Below, piece after piece: positions 53,295 to 62,617 of a stretch of DNA of 64,000 nucleotides; position 1 is the first letter of the stretch; every line of letters starts with the position of its first letter. Both the position numbers and the translations under genes were made by a program. The notes below the pieces were generated by a model. The model had not been told where the DNA came from. It made no database searches and saw only the letters and a program-made list of their open reading frames with translations. The stretch is taken from contig CAVPOU010000017.1 of assembly GCA_963707125.1 (NCBI GenBank), forward strand, positions 124,001 to 188,000, given 5' to 3'. Source of the stretch: CAVPDE01 sp963707125 (lineage in GTDB: Bacteria > Desulfobacterota > DSM-4660 > Desulfatiglandales > HGW-15).

Positions 53295-54533
53295 CTACGC
53301 TTCTTTAAACCTCATCACCTCCACCTCCTGGCCCTGGTAAAGCCCTTCGGTGTTTCGGTCTATTCGCAGAAGACCGTCCGCTTCCACGAGCGTCGAAATG
53401 AGCCCGGATTTTCCGAAGATCGGCTCAGCGACCCATTCCCCGTCTTTTCGAATCAGCCTCACACGGATGAAATCATCTCTGCCGCTGGCCGATTCAATGT
53501 TCCGGCTCAGCCTCGCCAACACTTTGTTCTGCGGCTTTTCAGAAAAAGCCGTCTCTCCGCCAAGTCTTGCCAGGAAAGGCGTGAGAAACACCTCGGCCAC
53601 CACCATCGCAGAGGCTGTGTGACCTGGCAGCCCGAAGATGGCCGTTGCACCTCTTCGCGCAATGATCGTCGGCTTGCCCGGGCTGATGGAGATACCGTGA
53701 ACCAGCAGCTCCGTGTTTTCAATGGATTCAAAGACCTTTAGTGTCAAGTCTCTAGTCCCGACTGAACTGCCTCCAGAGATCCACACGGTGTCTGTGGTCT
53801 CAAGGCTTTTAACGACCATGTTCCTGAGCTGTTCAAAATCATCCCGGCACAGACCAAGGGTGACCGGCTCCGCACCCTGCTGCTCGCAGAATGCACGGAG
53901 GGTGTAAGTGTTGATGTCTCTCACCTGCCCCGGTTTCGGCTTTCCCTGAATGGGGATCACCTCATCTCCTGTGGAGAGGATGGCCACTCTTGGTTTTCTG
54001 TGAACATGCACTTCAGTCACACCAAGCCCGGCAAGGACTCCCACATCCTGCGATCTGAGTCGCCGCCCCTTTTGAAGGACAACCGCCCCTCTTTTGAAGT
54101 CGTCGTCGGGCTGAATCACGTTCTCCTGAGGCGAGACGGCACGGGAGATTTCCAGCGTCGTTTGATCCATGAGGTGGCAGTACTCAACCATGACCACGCT
54201 GTCCGCCCCTCTCGGGACCATGCCGCCGGTGGAGATCTTTACGGCCTGACCGGGTGCGACAGTCATTGCAGGGACCTGCCCCATTCCCACCTCGCCGACA
54301 ATCTCCAGCAGAGCCGGCAGACTCTCCGTCGCCCCGAAGGAATCCTTGGCTTTTATGGCGTATCCATCCATAGAGGTTCGCTGAAAACCGGGAAGATCCT
54401 CTGGAGAAACGATTTCCTTGCTCAACACCCGGCCGAAGGCCCTGTCCAGCAGAACGATCTCCTCTCCCACAGGCTGAAATCTTTGAACCAGTTCGAGCAC
54501 CTCCTCTGTTGTCTTCACTTTGAAAAACACCAT
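53295..54533 (-). CDS. moeA: Molybdopterin molybdenumtransferase MoeA
   Basis: This 412-residue protein has the canonical MoeA domains. Motifs include GFQRTSMDGYAIKA near 50, GMVPRGADSVVMVE near 105, AILSTGDEVI near 190, SGGSSVGTRDLT near 250 and GLPGHTASAMVV near 300. It catalyses metal insertion into adenylylated molybdopterin. Two MoeA-type proteins in tandem suggest division of labour, for instance Mo versus W or different cofactor forms; this is inference. Confidence 0.94.
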   Translation of the reverse strand: MVFFKVKTTEEVLELVQRFQPVGEEIVLLDRAFGRVLSKEIVSPEDLPGFQRTSMDGYAIKAKDSFGATESLPALLEIVGEVGMGQVPAMTVAPGQAVKISTGGMVPRGADSVVMVEYCHLMDQTTLEISRAVSPQENVIQPDDDFKRGAVVLQKGRRLRSQDVGVLAGLGVTEVHVHRKPRVAILSTGDEVIPIQGKPKPGQVRDINTYTLRAFCEQQGAEPVTLGLCRDDFEQLRNMVVKSLETTDTVWISGGSSVGTRDLTLKVFESIENTELLVHGISISPGKPTIIARRGATAIFGLPGHTASAMVVAEVFLTPFLARLGGETAFSEKPQNKVLARLSRNIESASGRDDFIRVRLIRKDGEWVAEPIFGKSGLISTLVEADGLLRIDRNTEGLYQGQEVEVMRFKEA

Positions 54534-55202
54534 TCTACTCCGTTGTATGTTCTTACCAGCCTTCAGCGGTCAGCTCTCAGCCTTCAGCCAGAGCACCACT
54601 GCCAAGTCCGAACACAAAAACCAAAGACCAAAACTCATCACGAAAGCACGAAACCATCCCCTCTTCTTTCGTGTTTTCGTACCTTCGTGCTTTCGTTATT
54701 GCTTTGTTTTTAGATTCTTCTTCTGTATGCTATCTTCTGTCTTGTTCTCTCGCTTTGACCTTTGGTTTTTGACATTGATTTGTCATTTGTGCTTTGTCAT
54801 TGGTTTTCCGATTATTCCCTGTTGTATTCCGTCTTCTTCCTTTATATATTTACTTTGATATATCCATGCAATATAAATCTCAATTCCATCGCCAATGCTC
54901 TGACTTGGATTTCGCTTGGCTTTTGCAACTCCTTTGTCGCATAATTTCTGAAGGTCGCTTGTTGCATGTCGCTTGCTGCAAGTTGCTGGTCGTTCTTGGT
55001 TTGCCTGACCCGTCACTTGCCCTTCGACTTTGCTCAGGGCCGTGAGATTGTCGAACGGTCACTTGTGACTTACTTTAGGCACTTCTTCGTGTTTTCCCGG
55101 TTTCGTGTTTTCGTGATTGGTTTTTCTGTTTTGTTCTGTCATTCTGTCTACTGTCTTCTGTATTCTGTATTCTTGCTATTTTAACTTTAGGCACTTCTCC
55201 CT
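54534..55202. repeat. Long repeat-filled spacer (669 bases)
   Basis: No convincing gene. It includes CCTTCAGCGGTCAGCTCTC units, CACGAAAGCACG and then TTTCGTGTTTTCGTACC units (about 54638-54705), a low-GC tract (about 54720-54890), TGTCGCTTGCTGCAAGTTGC units, a CCCTTCGACTTTGCTCAGGG mini-element (55019-55038), CTTCGTGTTTTCCCGG and CTGTCTTCTGTATTCTG units. Such density suggests repeated local insertion. Confidence 0.7.
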
Positions 55203-55901
55203 ATGTCTTACCTCAAACACATTTACTGGCTCACGAAAGAGGAAGTCTCTCGGCTTGAAGAACAACTTGCAGCGCGTGGCATCAAGATGAAGTCTGCGAG
55301 GGGGGTTGTCTGCTCACCTCTGGATGTAATGAACAAGATTTCCTGTGTGGCTCCGGAAGTGTGGGATGAAACTTGCGCAAGGCAGGGAAGCTGGTACAGG
55401 GCTTCAGACAAGAGCGGCCTCTTCCTGGTGATCAGTTCTTTTGATGTGGAGGAGCTTCAAGATAAGAAGGCTGGAACCATCAGGGGGGTCGATTTTCATC
55501 CCCCAAGGGTCGCAACCTTGGAAGACAAAAAGGCGCTGGCAGGCGATCCCGATTTTGATCGAAAGGTGCCCGCACGATGGAGGAAAATCAGTGATGTGGA
55601 GAAGAGGATTTTCTTGAGGTGGGCGGCAAGACTTGGTTCTGAAACCGAAGATTTTGACTTGCTTTACGTCTCACACACGGCAAACCACGCAAATTTCGTG
55701 AACCCGCGATTCTTCATCCGGGAAGGTGAGACGATCATTCCTTACTCCATTGACCGCAGCGCGCATCTCTGTTCCAGCTGCGTCGAGCTGTTTCAGGTTC
55801 TTGGTGCTGAGCACAAGAAAAAACTCGTGGCCCCATGCCCCGGCGCCACGATCTTCGCCCGCCTCGAACCGGATAAGTATCTGCTGGTGGAAAAAACATG
55901 A
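55203..55901 (+). CDS. Conserved protein of unknown function
   Basis: A 232-residue protein without a signal or membrane segment. I do not recognise a named family. Features: a charged N-terminus (SRLEEQLAARGIKMKSARG), one DFHPPRVATL stretch near 95, and near 195-225 LCSSCVELFQVLG plus APCPGATIFARLEPDKY. The Cys residues (CSSC, PC) could bind metal or form a disulfide. Codon structure and length argue for a real gene; function unknown. Confidence 0.7.
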   Translation: MSYLKHIYWLTKEEVSRLEEQLAARGIKMKSARGVVCSPLDVMNKISCVAPEVWDETCARQGSWYRASDKSGLFLVISSFDVEELQDKKAGTIRGVDFHPPRVATLEDKKALAGDPDFDRKVPARWRKISDVEKRIFLRWAARLGSETEDFDLLYVSHTANHANFVNPRFFIREGETIIPYSIDRSAHLCSSCVELFQVLGAEHKKKLVAPCPGATIFARLEPDKYLLVEKT

Positions 55902-56173
55902 AACAAAGAATACAGAAGACCGTAGTCAGTAGACAGAAGAAGACCCCATTACGAAAGCACGAAAAAGGGCAAGGGTGTTTATCGAACCCTCTTCTTTCGT
56001 GTTTTTGTACCTTCGTGCTTTCGTGATTGCTTTGTTTTTCGATTTTCTTTGCCTCTTGACCTTTCAGCGATCGGCATTCAACTGGGATCCAGTATCGAGT
56101 ATCCAGAATCCTTCCCTCTCTGCCGCGCTCCGTGCCTCTGTGAGAGATAGTTTTTTTCGTGTTTTCGTGATAA
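55902..56173. repeat. Repeat spacer upstream of the DUF3108 gene
   Basis: CAGAAGACCGTAGTCAGTAG units, TTACGAAAGCACGAAAAAGG (about 55950), and its inverted TTTCGTGTTTTTGTACC then TTCGTGCTTTCGTG (about 55995-56027) form the usual inverted array. CGATCGGCATTCAAC and TTTTTTTCGTG follow. No gene seen. Confidence 0.65.
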
Positions 56174-56962
56174 ATGCTTTTTATGATCCGTGCTCTCCTA
56201 TTTGTTCTGACCTTGTCCCTCCTCCTGACGTCCTCCTTTCCCTGCCGCGCGCAAGAGAAGCGAATCCCCTTCTCCCCCGGAGAGAAACTCTTCTTCGAGG
56301 TTCGATGGGCTTTTATCCCGGCAGCGGAAGGTGTCCTGGAGATCCTTCCCATGGAAACCATTGATGGTGTGCGATGTTACCACTTCACCGCGACGTCGCG
56401 GACTTACGAGTTCGTTGATGCCTTCTACAAGGTGAGAGACCGAATGGAAGCTTTCGCCGATGAAGGCATGACCCGATCCCTTCTTTACAAGAAAGCGCAG
56501 GACGGCAAAAGAAAGCGAAGAATTTCTGTGAATTTCGACTGGGAGAAGCTTCAGGCAAGGTATTCGAACTTTGATGAAAGAGGGGAGCCCGTCTCCCTCT
56601 TGCCCGGGTCTTTTGATCCTCTCTCCGTCTTTTATGCCTTTCGCCTCATGCAATTGAAGGAAGGAGAAGAGCTGAAAACGCCTGTGACCGACGGCAAGAA
56701 ATGCATTGTTGGAAGAGCCAAGGTGATCAAAAGAGAGAAGATCAAGGTGAAAGATACTTTCTATGATACATTCTTGGTGGAACCCGAATTTGAGCAACTG
56801 GGAGGTGTCTTCGAGAAAAGCAAAAACGCCAAACTCCAGGTCTGGGTGACCGCCGACGGCGCCTCAATTCCTGTCCGAGTGAAAAGTGAGGTTCTTGTCG
56901 GCAGCTTCGTGGCAGAGTTGGTGTCAGCCTCCGGGCTCACCCAATTACAGGTTTCGCAATAG
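56174..56962 (+). CDS. DUF3108 family secreted protein
   Basis: This 262-residue protein has a signal peptide (MLFMIRALLFVLTLSLLLTS to CRAQ). The mature part starts FSPGEKLFFEVRWAFIPAAEG, the recognisable DUF3108 opening. Further features are HFTATSRTYEFVDAFYKVRD near 70 and GVFEKSKNAKLQVWVTADG near 220. It is predicted to be periplasmic or outer-membrane associated. The family function is unknown to me. Confidence 0.85.
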   Translation: MLFMIRALLFVLTLSLLLTSSFPCRAQEKRIPFSPGEKLFFEVRWAFIPAAEGVLEILPMETIDGVRCYHFTATSRTYEFVDAFYKVRDRMEAFADEGMTRSLLYKKAQDGKRKRRISVNFDWEKLQARYSNFDERGEPVSLLPGSFDPLSVFYAFRLMQLKEGEELKTPVTDGKKCIVGRAKVIKREKIKVKDTFYDTFLVEPEFEQLGGVFEKSKNAKLQVWVTADGASIPVRVKSEVLVGSFVAELVSASGLTQLQVSQ

Positions 56963-57334
56963 AATCATGAGGTCGGCCAATCTTTCAGCAATTGCAAAGA
57001 ATACAGAAGACAGTAGTCAGCAGACAGAAGAAAACTCCATCACGAAAACACGAAAAAAAGCGAGTAATTATCTTAAACCTTCCCCTTTCGTGCTTTCGTG
57101 ATTGCTCCTCTGTTCTCCCTTGCTTTATATTACCCGTGCGCCCTGCACCGTGTACCTTGTACCACCCCCTCTCTTCCAACATTCCATCCTTCCTGCACCT
57201 GTCTTCTGTATGCTCTCTTCCCTCTGCGCACTCTGCGTGAGACGCTCTTTTCTCTTTACTTGCCCTTTCCTTTTTATTATATCTCTAGAACTGAATGACA
57301 ATTCATTTCTTGCTCTTTTGAGGAGGGGGCCATT
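56963..57334. repeat. Repeat spacer upstream of the thiolase gene
   Basis: It holds CAGAAGACAGTAGTCAGC units, ATCACGAAAACACGAAAA (about 57040), its inverted TTTCGTGCTTTCGTGATTGC (about 57086-57107) and a block GTGCGCCCTGCACCGTGTAC then CTTGTACC close to that at about 51080. AGGAGGGGG near 57322 is the thiolase ribosome site. Confidence 0.7.
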
Positions 57335-58588
57335 ATGAAAGATGTCGTGATTGTATCTGCATGTCGAACGGCGATTGGAGCCTTTGGCGGGACCTTAAAG
57401 GATAGCCATGCCGCAAAGCTGGCCGCTGTAGCGATGAAGGAAGCCATAAAACGAGCCGGCATAGAGCCGGGCATGATCGATGACATTCGATTCGGTTGCT
57501 GCCTGGAGCCTGGAGACGCGTTGAACGTGGCTCGTATTGGCGCCCTGTTGGCAGGCATTCCCGACTCTGTCACTGCTGTGACCATTAACAGGGTTTGCAC
57601 GTCAGGCATGGATGCCGTCGTTTCGGGCATGGCCATTATTCAAGCGGGCCTGGCTGACATCATTCTTGCCGGTGGGACAGAGCACATGTCCGGTATTGCC
57701 TACACAGTTCCCAGTGCCCGCTGGGGATGCCGGTTGCAGGATCAGGTTTTTGTCGACACCATGATGCAGGCTCTCCATGTCGGTTCCCATCTGATTCCTC
57801 ATCCTGAGGACGGTCCTGTCAAGTCGGGGATGCCCTTGGAGCTTTTCAAAGGCAAGCCTTACATCATGGGTGTGACGGCGGAATTCGTTGCCCAGTACCT
57901 CAATATCAGCAGGGAAGAGATGGACGAAGTCGCTTTGCGAAGCCACAACAATGCGGAAAGAGCCACAAAGGAGGGGGACTTCCGGGAAGAGATTGTACCG
58001 GTAGAGATCCCGCAGAAGAAAGGGAAACCACCTCTCCTCTTTGACAAGGATGAGCACTTCCGCCCCGGGCTTACCATGGATCAACTCAGGCAGCTGCCGC
58101 CTGCCTTTATCCCGAAGACTGGAAAAGTGACGGCTGGAAACTCTTCGGGCATCAACGACGGCGCGAGCGCCATGGTCATCATGTCAGCGGATAAGGCCAA
58201 GGAACTTGGCATCAACCCTTTAGCGAAAATTAGAGGCACCGGCAAAGGAGGATGCCACCCGTCCGTCATGGGCCTGAGCCCTGTACCGGCCATGCAGGAC
58301 CTCTTCAAAAGATACCCGGATCTCAAACTGAAGGACTTCGAACTCATCGAGCTCAATGAAGCGTTCGCGGCTCAGTACCTTGGTGTTGAGAAAGAGCTCA
58401 AGCTGAACAGGGATATCACCAATGTGAACGGTTCGGGCATTGGTCTCGGCCACCCGGTGGGTTCCACGGGATGCCGGATCATGGTCACGCTTATTTATGC
58501 GATGAAGAAGAAAGAAAAGGCCTTGGGGCTGGCGACGATCTGCGGAGGCGGCGGCATCGGCATGGCCACCGCCCTGGAAATGCTCTAA
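57335..58588 (+). CDS. Thiolase (acetyl-CoA C-acyltransferase)
   Basis: A 417-residue thiolase with the acylated Cys in INRVCTSGMDAV (C88), the NEAFA motif (ELNEAFAAQYLG near 345), GLGHPVGSTGCR with the catalytic His near 375 and ICGGGGIGMA near 405 (second Cys). It condenses or cleaves acetoacetyl- or longer 3-ketoacyl-CoA. GAGGAGG precedes the ATG. It could finish beta-oxidation of crotonyl-CoA-derived acetoacetyl-CoA, but no other such genes are beside it. Confidence 0.93.
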   Translation: MKDVVIVSACRTAIGAFGGTLKDSHAAKLAAVAMKEAIKRAGIEPGMIDDIRFGCCLEPGDALNVARIGALLAGIPDSVTAVTINRVCTSGMDAVVSGMAIIQAGLADIILAGGTEHMSGIAYTVPSARWGCRLQDQVFVDTMMQALHVGSHLIPHPEDGPVKSGMPLELFKGKPYIMGVTAEFVAQYLNISREEMDEVALRSHNNAERATKEGDFREEIVPVEIPQKKGKPPLLFDKDEHFRPGLTMDQLRQLPPAFIPKTGKVTAGNSSGINDGASAMVIMSADKAKELGINPLAKIRGTGKGGCHPSVMGLSPVPAMQDLFKRYPDLKLKDFELIELNEAFAAQYLGVEKELKLNRDITNVNGSGIGLGHPVGSTGCRIMVTLIYAMKKKEKALGLATICGGGGIGMATALEML

Positions 58589-58648
58589 CTCACCACAGAG
58601 AACGGAGAAAACTTCGCCACCGACGCACACAGACCACACCGGACAAGC

Positions 58649-58691
58649 GCCCTCTCAAAACACCGCGGAGCGGCGCCCATTTTGAGAGGGC
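58649..58691. terminator. Inverted repeat after the thiolase
   Basis: GCCCTCTCAAAA and TTTTGAGAGGGC form a perfect 12-bp stem around a 19-base loop; CGTCGTTTCTGTTTTTC follows. It may terminate transcription of the thiolase gene, though the T-rich part lies a few bases away. It could also be an inserted palindrome. Confidence 0.5.
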
Positions 58692-58814
58692 CGTCGTTTC
58701 TGTTTTTCTCTGTGACCTCTGTGGCTCGATCGACCCTTAGGGAGCGGGCGTGAGAAAGTCTGCGGGAGCCTGCCCTGAGCTTGTCGAAGGGTCTGTGTGG
58801 GTCTGTGGCTAATA

Positions 58815-60191
58815 TCAGAAGTGTTTCAGGGGGGCTTTGCCTATGGCAAAGACATTGAACCCCATTTCGAACAGTTTCTTGTGGTCCAGGATGTTCCGTC
58901 CGTCGAATATAAAGGCAGGCTGAACCATGGATTTGAAGATCCGCTTGTAGTCTAGGGTCCTGTAAACATCCCACTCCGTGAGCACGGCGACGGCATGGGC
59001 CCCCCTGGCCGCCTTGTAAGGATCAGCCTCGAACGTCACCAATTTTTCAAAAATCTTCAAATCCTTCTTCGCGTTTTCAAGGGCCTTGGGATCTGTGATC
59101 ACCACTTCCGCATGTTCTTCAAGAAGGCCCTGGGTAACATAGATTGCAGGCGATTCTCTTGTGTCTCCCGTATTTGCCTTGAAAGCGAAGCCGAACACTG
59201 CGATCCTTTTTCCCGCCACCGTGTTGAACATGTTGGAAAGCATGTTCTGGACAAACCGGTTCTGCTGCCAGTCATTGATCTCCACCACCGATTCCCAGTA
59301 CCTTGCCGCTTTGTCCAGGCCGTAGCTCTCACAGATGTAGACGAGATTGAGAATGTCCTTCTTGAAACAGGAGCCGCCGAACCCAACGCTCGATTTCAGG
59401 AACTTCGGCCCGATCCTGGAGTCCATACCGATGGCAGAGGCTACTTCATCGACATCCGCTTCGGTTTTTTCGCACAGAGCTGAAATGGAATTGATGGAGG
59501 ATATTCTCTGAGCCAGAAACGCATTGGCGGTCAGCTTCGAAAGCTCTGCGCTCCACACATTCGATTCAATGATTTTCTCCCTGGGAACCCAGTTCAGATA
59601 GATGTCCACCACCTCTTTCCCGGCTTTGATCCCTTCGGGAGTCCCTCTGGAACCGATCAGCACGCGATCCGGGTTTTCCAGATCCTTCATGGCTGTGCCT
59701 TCTGCAAGGAATTCCGGGTTGGAGACTACTTCGAAGTGCATTCCCTTTGAGTTCTCATTGAGAATTCTTTCCATGGCCGAGGCGGTCCTCACCGGGAGCG
59801 TAGATTTCTCCACAACAACCTTGCTGTCCTTCGAGTAGGCCAGAATTTCCCTCGCCGTCTTTTCCCAGTACTGCAAATCCGCTGCTCTGCCTGCGCCCTG
59901 TCCAAAGGTTTTTGTGGGAGTGTTGACGGAAACAAAAATGATCTGCGATTCTTCGATCCCCTTCTCTATTTCCGTGGAAAAGAAAAGATTCCTGCCCCTG
60001 CTCTTCTTCACCACTTCATCCAGACCGGGCTCAAAGATGGGGAGGCTGCTGCTCTTCCATGCTTCGATCTTCTCCTTGTCAATGTCCACGACGACAACCT
60101 TGTATTGCGGGCATTTGTGGGCAATCATTGCCATGGTGGGTCCGCCCACATACCCGGCCCCAATGCACAAGATGTTCTTCTCAAACCCCAT
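58815..60191 (-). CDS. ugd: UDP-glucose 6-dehydrogenase (long, eukaryote-like form)
   Basis: This enzyme oxidises UDP-glucose to UDP-glucuronate. The 458-residue protein begins with NAD loop ILCIGAGYVGGPTMAMIA, as in animal UGDH. VSVNTPTKTFG lies near 89, STLPVRTA near 130, NPEFLAEGTAM near 160 and the catalytic Cys in SSVGFGGSCFKKDI near 270. It shares strand and likely pathway with the UDP-glucuronate epimerase downstream (60436-61488). Confidence 0.93.
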   Translation of the reverse strand: MGFEKNILCIGAGYVGGPTMAMIAHKCPQYKVVVVDIDKEKIEAWKSSSLPIFEPGLDEVVKKSRGRNLFFSTEIEKGIEESQIIFVSVNTPTKTFGQGAGRAADLQYWEKTAREILAYSKDSKVVVEKSTLPVRTASAMERILNENSKGMHFEVVSNPEFLAEGTAMKDLENPDRVLIGSRGTPEGIKAGKEVVDIYLNWVPREKIIESNVWSAELSKLTANAFLAQRISSINSISALCEKTEADVDEVASAIGMDSRIGPKFLKSSVGFGGSCFKKDILNLVYICESYGLDKAARYWESVVEINDWQQNRFVQNMLSNMFNTVAGKRIAVFGFAFKANTGDTRESPAIYVTQGLLEEHAEVVITDPKALENAKKDLKIFEKLVTFEADPYKAARGAHAVAVLTEWDVYRTLDYKRIFKSMVQPAFIFDGRNILDHKKLFEMGFNVFAIGKAPLKHF

Positions 60192-60435
60192 GTTTCTTCT
60201 CCTCTCTATTGAGAGCGCATTTTATCACGAAAGCACCAAATTTGGAAAACACGAAAATGGGTCTCTCACCCGCTTGCCCGCCTTAAGCGGAGATCCCGCT
60301 GACCGGGCCCTGTTGAATGACGTTGTAGTTTTGTTCAACCGGGACATCTTTGAGAGAGACAGGTTTTAACTGTGTGTGTCTGTGGCTAATAATTCCCTGC
60401 CTTCTCTGTGACTCTGTGAGAGGTTGCCTTTTGCC
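60192..60435. repeat. Short repeat spacer
   Basis: It contains TCACGAAAGCACC and GGAAAACACGAAAATGG (about 60226-60259), a GCTTGCCCGCCTTAAGCGG palindrome, and CTGTGTGTCTGTGGC then CTCTGTGACTCTGTGAG repeats. No gene seen. Confidence 0.5.
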
Positions 60436-61488
60436 TTAGACCTTGTAGAATCCCCTGAACCATTCCACGAAGTTCATGACCCCTTCTCCCACCGTCACTG
60501 CCGGCTTGTACGCAAAATCCTCCACCAGGTCATCCACATCCGCCCAAGTGGCCGACACATCCCCCGGCTGCATGGGCAGGAAATTCTTTTTGGCTTTCTT
60601 GCCAAGGGCTTTCTCTATGGCTTCAATAAACTCCATGAGCTCCACCGGTGAGTTGTTCCCGATGTTGTAGAGCCTGTAGGGTGCCTGCGATCTCGATGGA
60701 TCAGGGTCTTTGCCGCTCCATTTCGAATCACCGGCTGGCGGTTTGTCCAGAACCTTCACCACCCCCGTGACAATGTCGTTGATGTAAGTGAAATCCCTTT
60801 TCATCTTCCCATGGTTGAACACGTCAATCGGCTTGTCCCCCAGGATCGCCTTTGTGAAAAGGAAAAGGGCCATGTCCGGCCTTCCCCACGGACCATACAC
60901 AGTGAAGAATCGCAGCCCTGTCGTCGGAATCCTGTATAGATGGCTGTAAGTGTGGGCCATCAGCTCGTTAGCTTTCTTTGTCGCTGCGTAGAGAGAAATG
61001 GGGTGGTCTACATTGTCGCGGACTGAAAAGGGATACTTCTCATTCAGTCCGTAAACAGAACTTGAGGACGCATAGACCAGGTGCTTAGCTTCATTGTGCC
61101 TGCAGCACTCCAGTAGGTTCGTAAAGCCCACGATGTTGGCATCGATGTAGGAATAGGGATTGACGAGCGAATACCGGACCCCTGCCTGCGCTGCAAGATG
61201 GCACACCGTGTCGAATTTTTCTTTCTCGAAGAGTTTCTGAATAGCCGGCCTGTCCTCGATGTTCGTTCTCTTGAACCGGTACGTCGGATATTTCGAGCTT
61301 TCGACCCACTCGCCTGCCTCTGCCTTTCGGCGATCCAGGCCGTCTCTTTCAAGCCGCCCATACTTGAGATTCACGTCATAGTATTCGTTAATGTTGTCGA
61401 TGCCGACGACCTCATCGCCTCTTTCAGCGAGTCTCACCGCCACAAACGACCCGATAAACCCCGCCGTCCCTGTAACCAAAATTTTCAT
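60436..61488 (-). CDS. UDP-glucuronate 4-epimerase (NAD-dependent epimerase)
   Basis: This 350-residue short-chain dehydrogenase has the NAD loop VTGTAGFIGSFVA, DNINEYYDVNLKYGRLE near 36 that is typical of UDP-glucuronate epimerases, HLAAQAGVRYSL near 100, and a catalytic SLYAATKKANE (Tyr-x3-Lys) near 170. It would convert UDP-glucuronate from ugd into UDP-galacturonate for surface polysaccharide. Confidence 0.9.
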   Translation of the reverse strand: MKILVTGTAGFIGSFVAVRLAERGDEVVGIDNINEYYDVNLKYGRLERDGLDRRKAEAGEWVESSKYPTYRFKRTNIEDRPAIQKLFEKEKFDTVCHLAAQAGVRYSLVNPYSYIDANIVGFTNLLECCRHNEAKHLVYASSSSVYGLNEKYPFSVRDNVDHPISLYAATKKANELMAHTYSHLYRIPTTGLRFFTVYGPWGRPDMALFLFTKAILGDKPIDVFNHGKMKRDFTYINDIVTGVVKVLDKPPAGDSKWSGKDPDPSRSQAPYRLYNIGNNSPVELMEFIEAIEKALGKKAKKNFLPMQPGDVSATWADVDDLVEDFAYKPAVTVGEGVMNFVEWFRGFYKV

Positions 61489-61543
61489 GGCACCATCCCC
61501 TACAAATCAATTCGAATGTCATGAAACACGATCCACTTGCACG

Positions 61544-61981
61544 TTACTTTTTTGCCGCCAATACCGTCTCCACGACCTTACACGCATCTCTCGCAGTTAC
61601 AATTTGAATTCCCTTGTGGCTCCTCAATTCCAGAAGGTGGCTGTCTCCGGTAATGATGAGCTGCGCCCCATATTCCAAAGCCAATCCTAGAAATAATTTA
61701 TCAAAGGGATCCTCACGAATTCTGTCGGGGATTCTTCTCGGAGTGGGCACAAATGAAACAAGGTTCATGTAGTAGGCACACACTTCGTCCGCTGAGACAC
61801 CGAGCATGCTCAGTCTGGGCTGGAACTTTTGAATTTGGAGGATACGCCCTAATTCCCTCACGGTCTCGTGGCATGCAAGCAGAATCAGAAATCCTTGGCG
61901 AGCCCATTTAAGGATTTGGTTAGGGGGCCCCTCCCACAGTAGGCCTGCCACGGCAACATTGCTGTCAACGACAACTTTCAT
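61544..61981 (-). CDS. PIN-domain toxin (type II toxin-antitoxin)
   Basis: This 145-residue protein has a PIN nuclease fold: VVDSNVAVAGLLW with the first acidic residue, HETVRELGRIL, REDPFDKLFLGLALEYGA and LIITGDSHLLEL with further acidic residues. It belongs to the COG1569-like group of PIN proteins. The antitoxin gene overlaps by 4 bases, as is usual in such pairs. Confidence 0.85.
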   Translation of the reverse strand: MKVVVDSNVAVAGLLWEGPPNQILKWARQGFLILLACHETVRELGRILQIQKFQPRLSMLGVSADEVCAYYMNLVSFVPTPRRIPDRIREDPFDKLFLGLALEYGAQLIITGDSHLLELRSHKGIQIVTARDACKVVETVLAAKK

Positions 61982-62214
61982 CGGACCCTGCGGACTCTAT
62001 GAACAATGTTCGATATCTCTTGCAGATCGAGCTGGTTGCTGTCTTTAACGGCAGCCGCTCGGTCCAGCAGATCCGACGGCACCTCTTCAAAAGGTACCAC
62101 CTTGAACAACGGCTTCGACCTTTTCACGACAACGATTTCCCCTGACTTGCTCAGATCCTCGGCTATTTCAGAGAACCGCAGCCTAAACTCCTTAGCGCTC
62201 ATATACCGTGCCAT
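61978..62214 (-). CDS. Phd/YefM-type antitoxin
   Basis: A 78-residue protein beginning ARYMSAKEFRLRFSEIAEDL, a Phd-like N-terminal dimerising segment, then EIVVVKRSKPLFKVVPFEEV. The C-terminus (LDLQEISNIVHRVRRVR) is a helical tail that would bind the toxin encoded next. The stop overlaps the toxin start. It probably represses its own promoter. Confidence 0.85.
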   Translation of the reverse strand: MARYMSAKEFRLRFSEIAEDLSKSGEIVVVKRSKPLFKVVPFEEVPSDLLDRAAAVKDSNQLDLQEISNIVHRVRRVR

Positions 62215-62617
62215 AGACCTTCTCCCTAGAGTGTATCTAAAGTTCAGCCTAAGTTAACCTAAAGATAACCAGAAGTCAACTTCCCCCTTTTTCATTTCCA
62301 AATCCCAAATCCAACTCATCCAGCCTTCAGCTTTCAGCCGCAACAAAGAATGCGAAAGCACGAAATTTGGAAAGCACCCCAGTGAAATACTGCTTGCGCA
62401 ATTTCACAGGGCAGGCGAACAAGGGTCTATTGTTCTATAACCCCCTTCGCTTTCGTGTTTTCGTAGCTTCATGCTTAGCCGTTCGCGGACGCTTTCAGGA
62501 GGCAGTAAGCAGAAGAGGGAAGGATTCCGGATACTGGGTCCTGGATACTGGCTGAAAACCGAACGCTGACGGCTGACCACCAGAAAGAAGAAGGCGCCGG
62601 CGTTAGAACTGAAACAA
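62215..62617. repeat. Repeat spacer with a nested palindrome
   Basis: TTCAGCCTAAGTTAACC then TAAAGATAACC lies upstream of the antitoxin (possible operator region). Then CCTTCAGCTTTCAGCC units, GCGAAAGCACGAAATTTGG, and the nested palindrome at 62377-62415 (CCCCAGTGAAAT, 12 bases, ATTTCACAGGGCAGG). TTTCGTGTTTTCGTAGC and ATACTGGGTCCTGGATACTG units follow. No gene seen. Confidence 0.65.
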
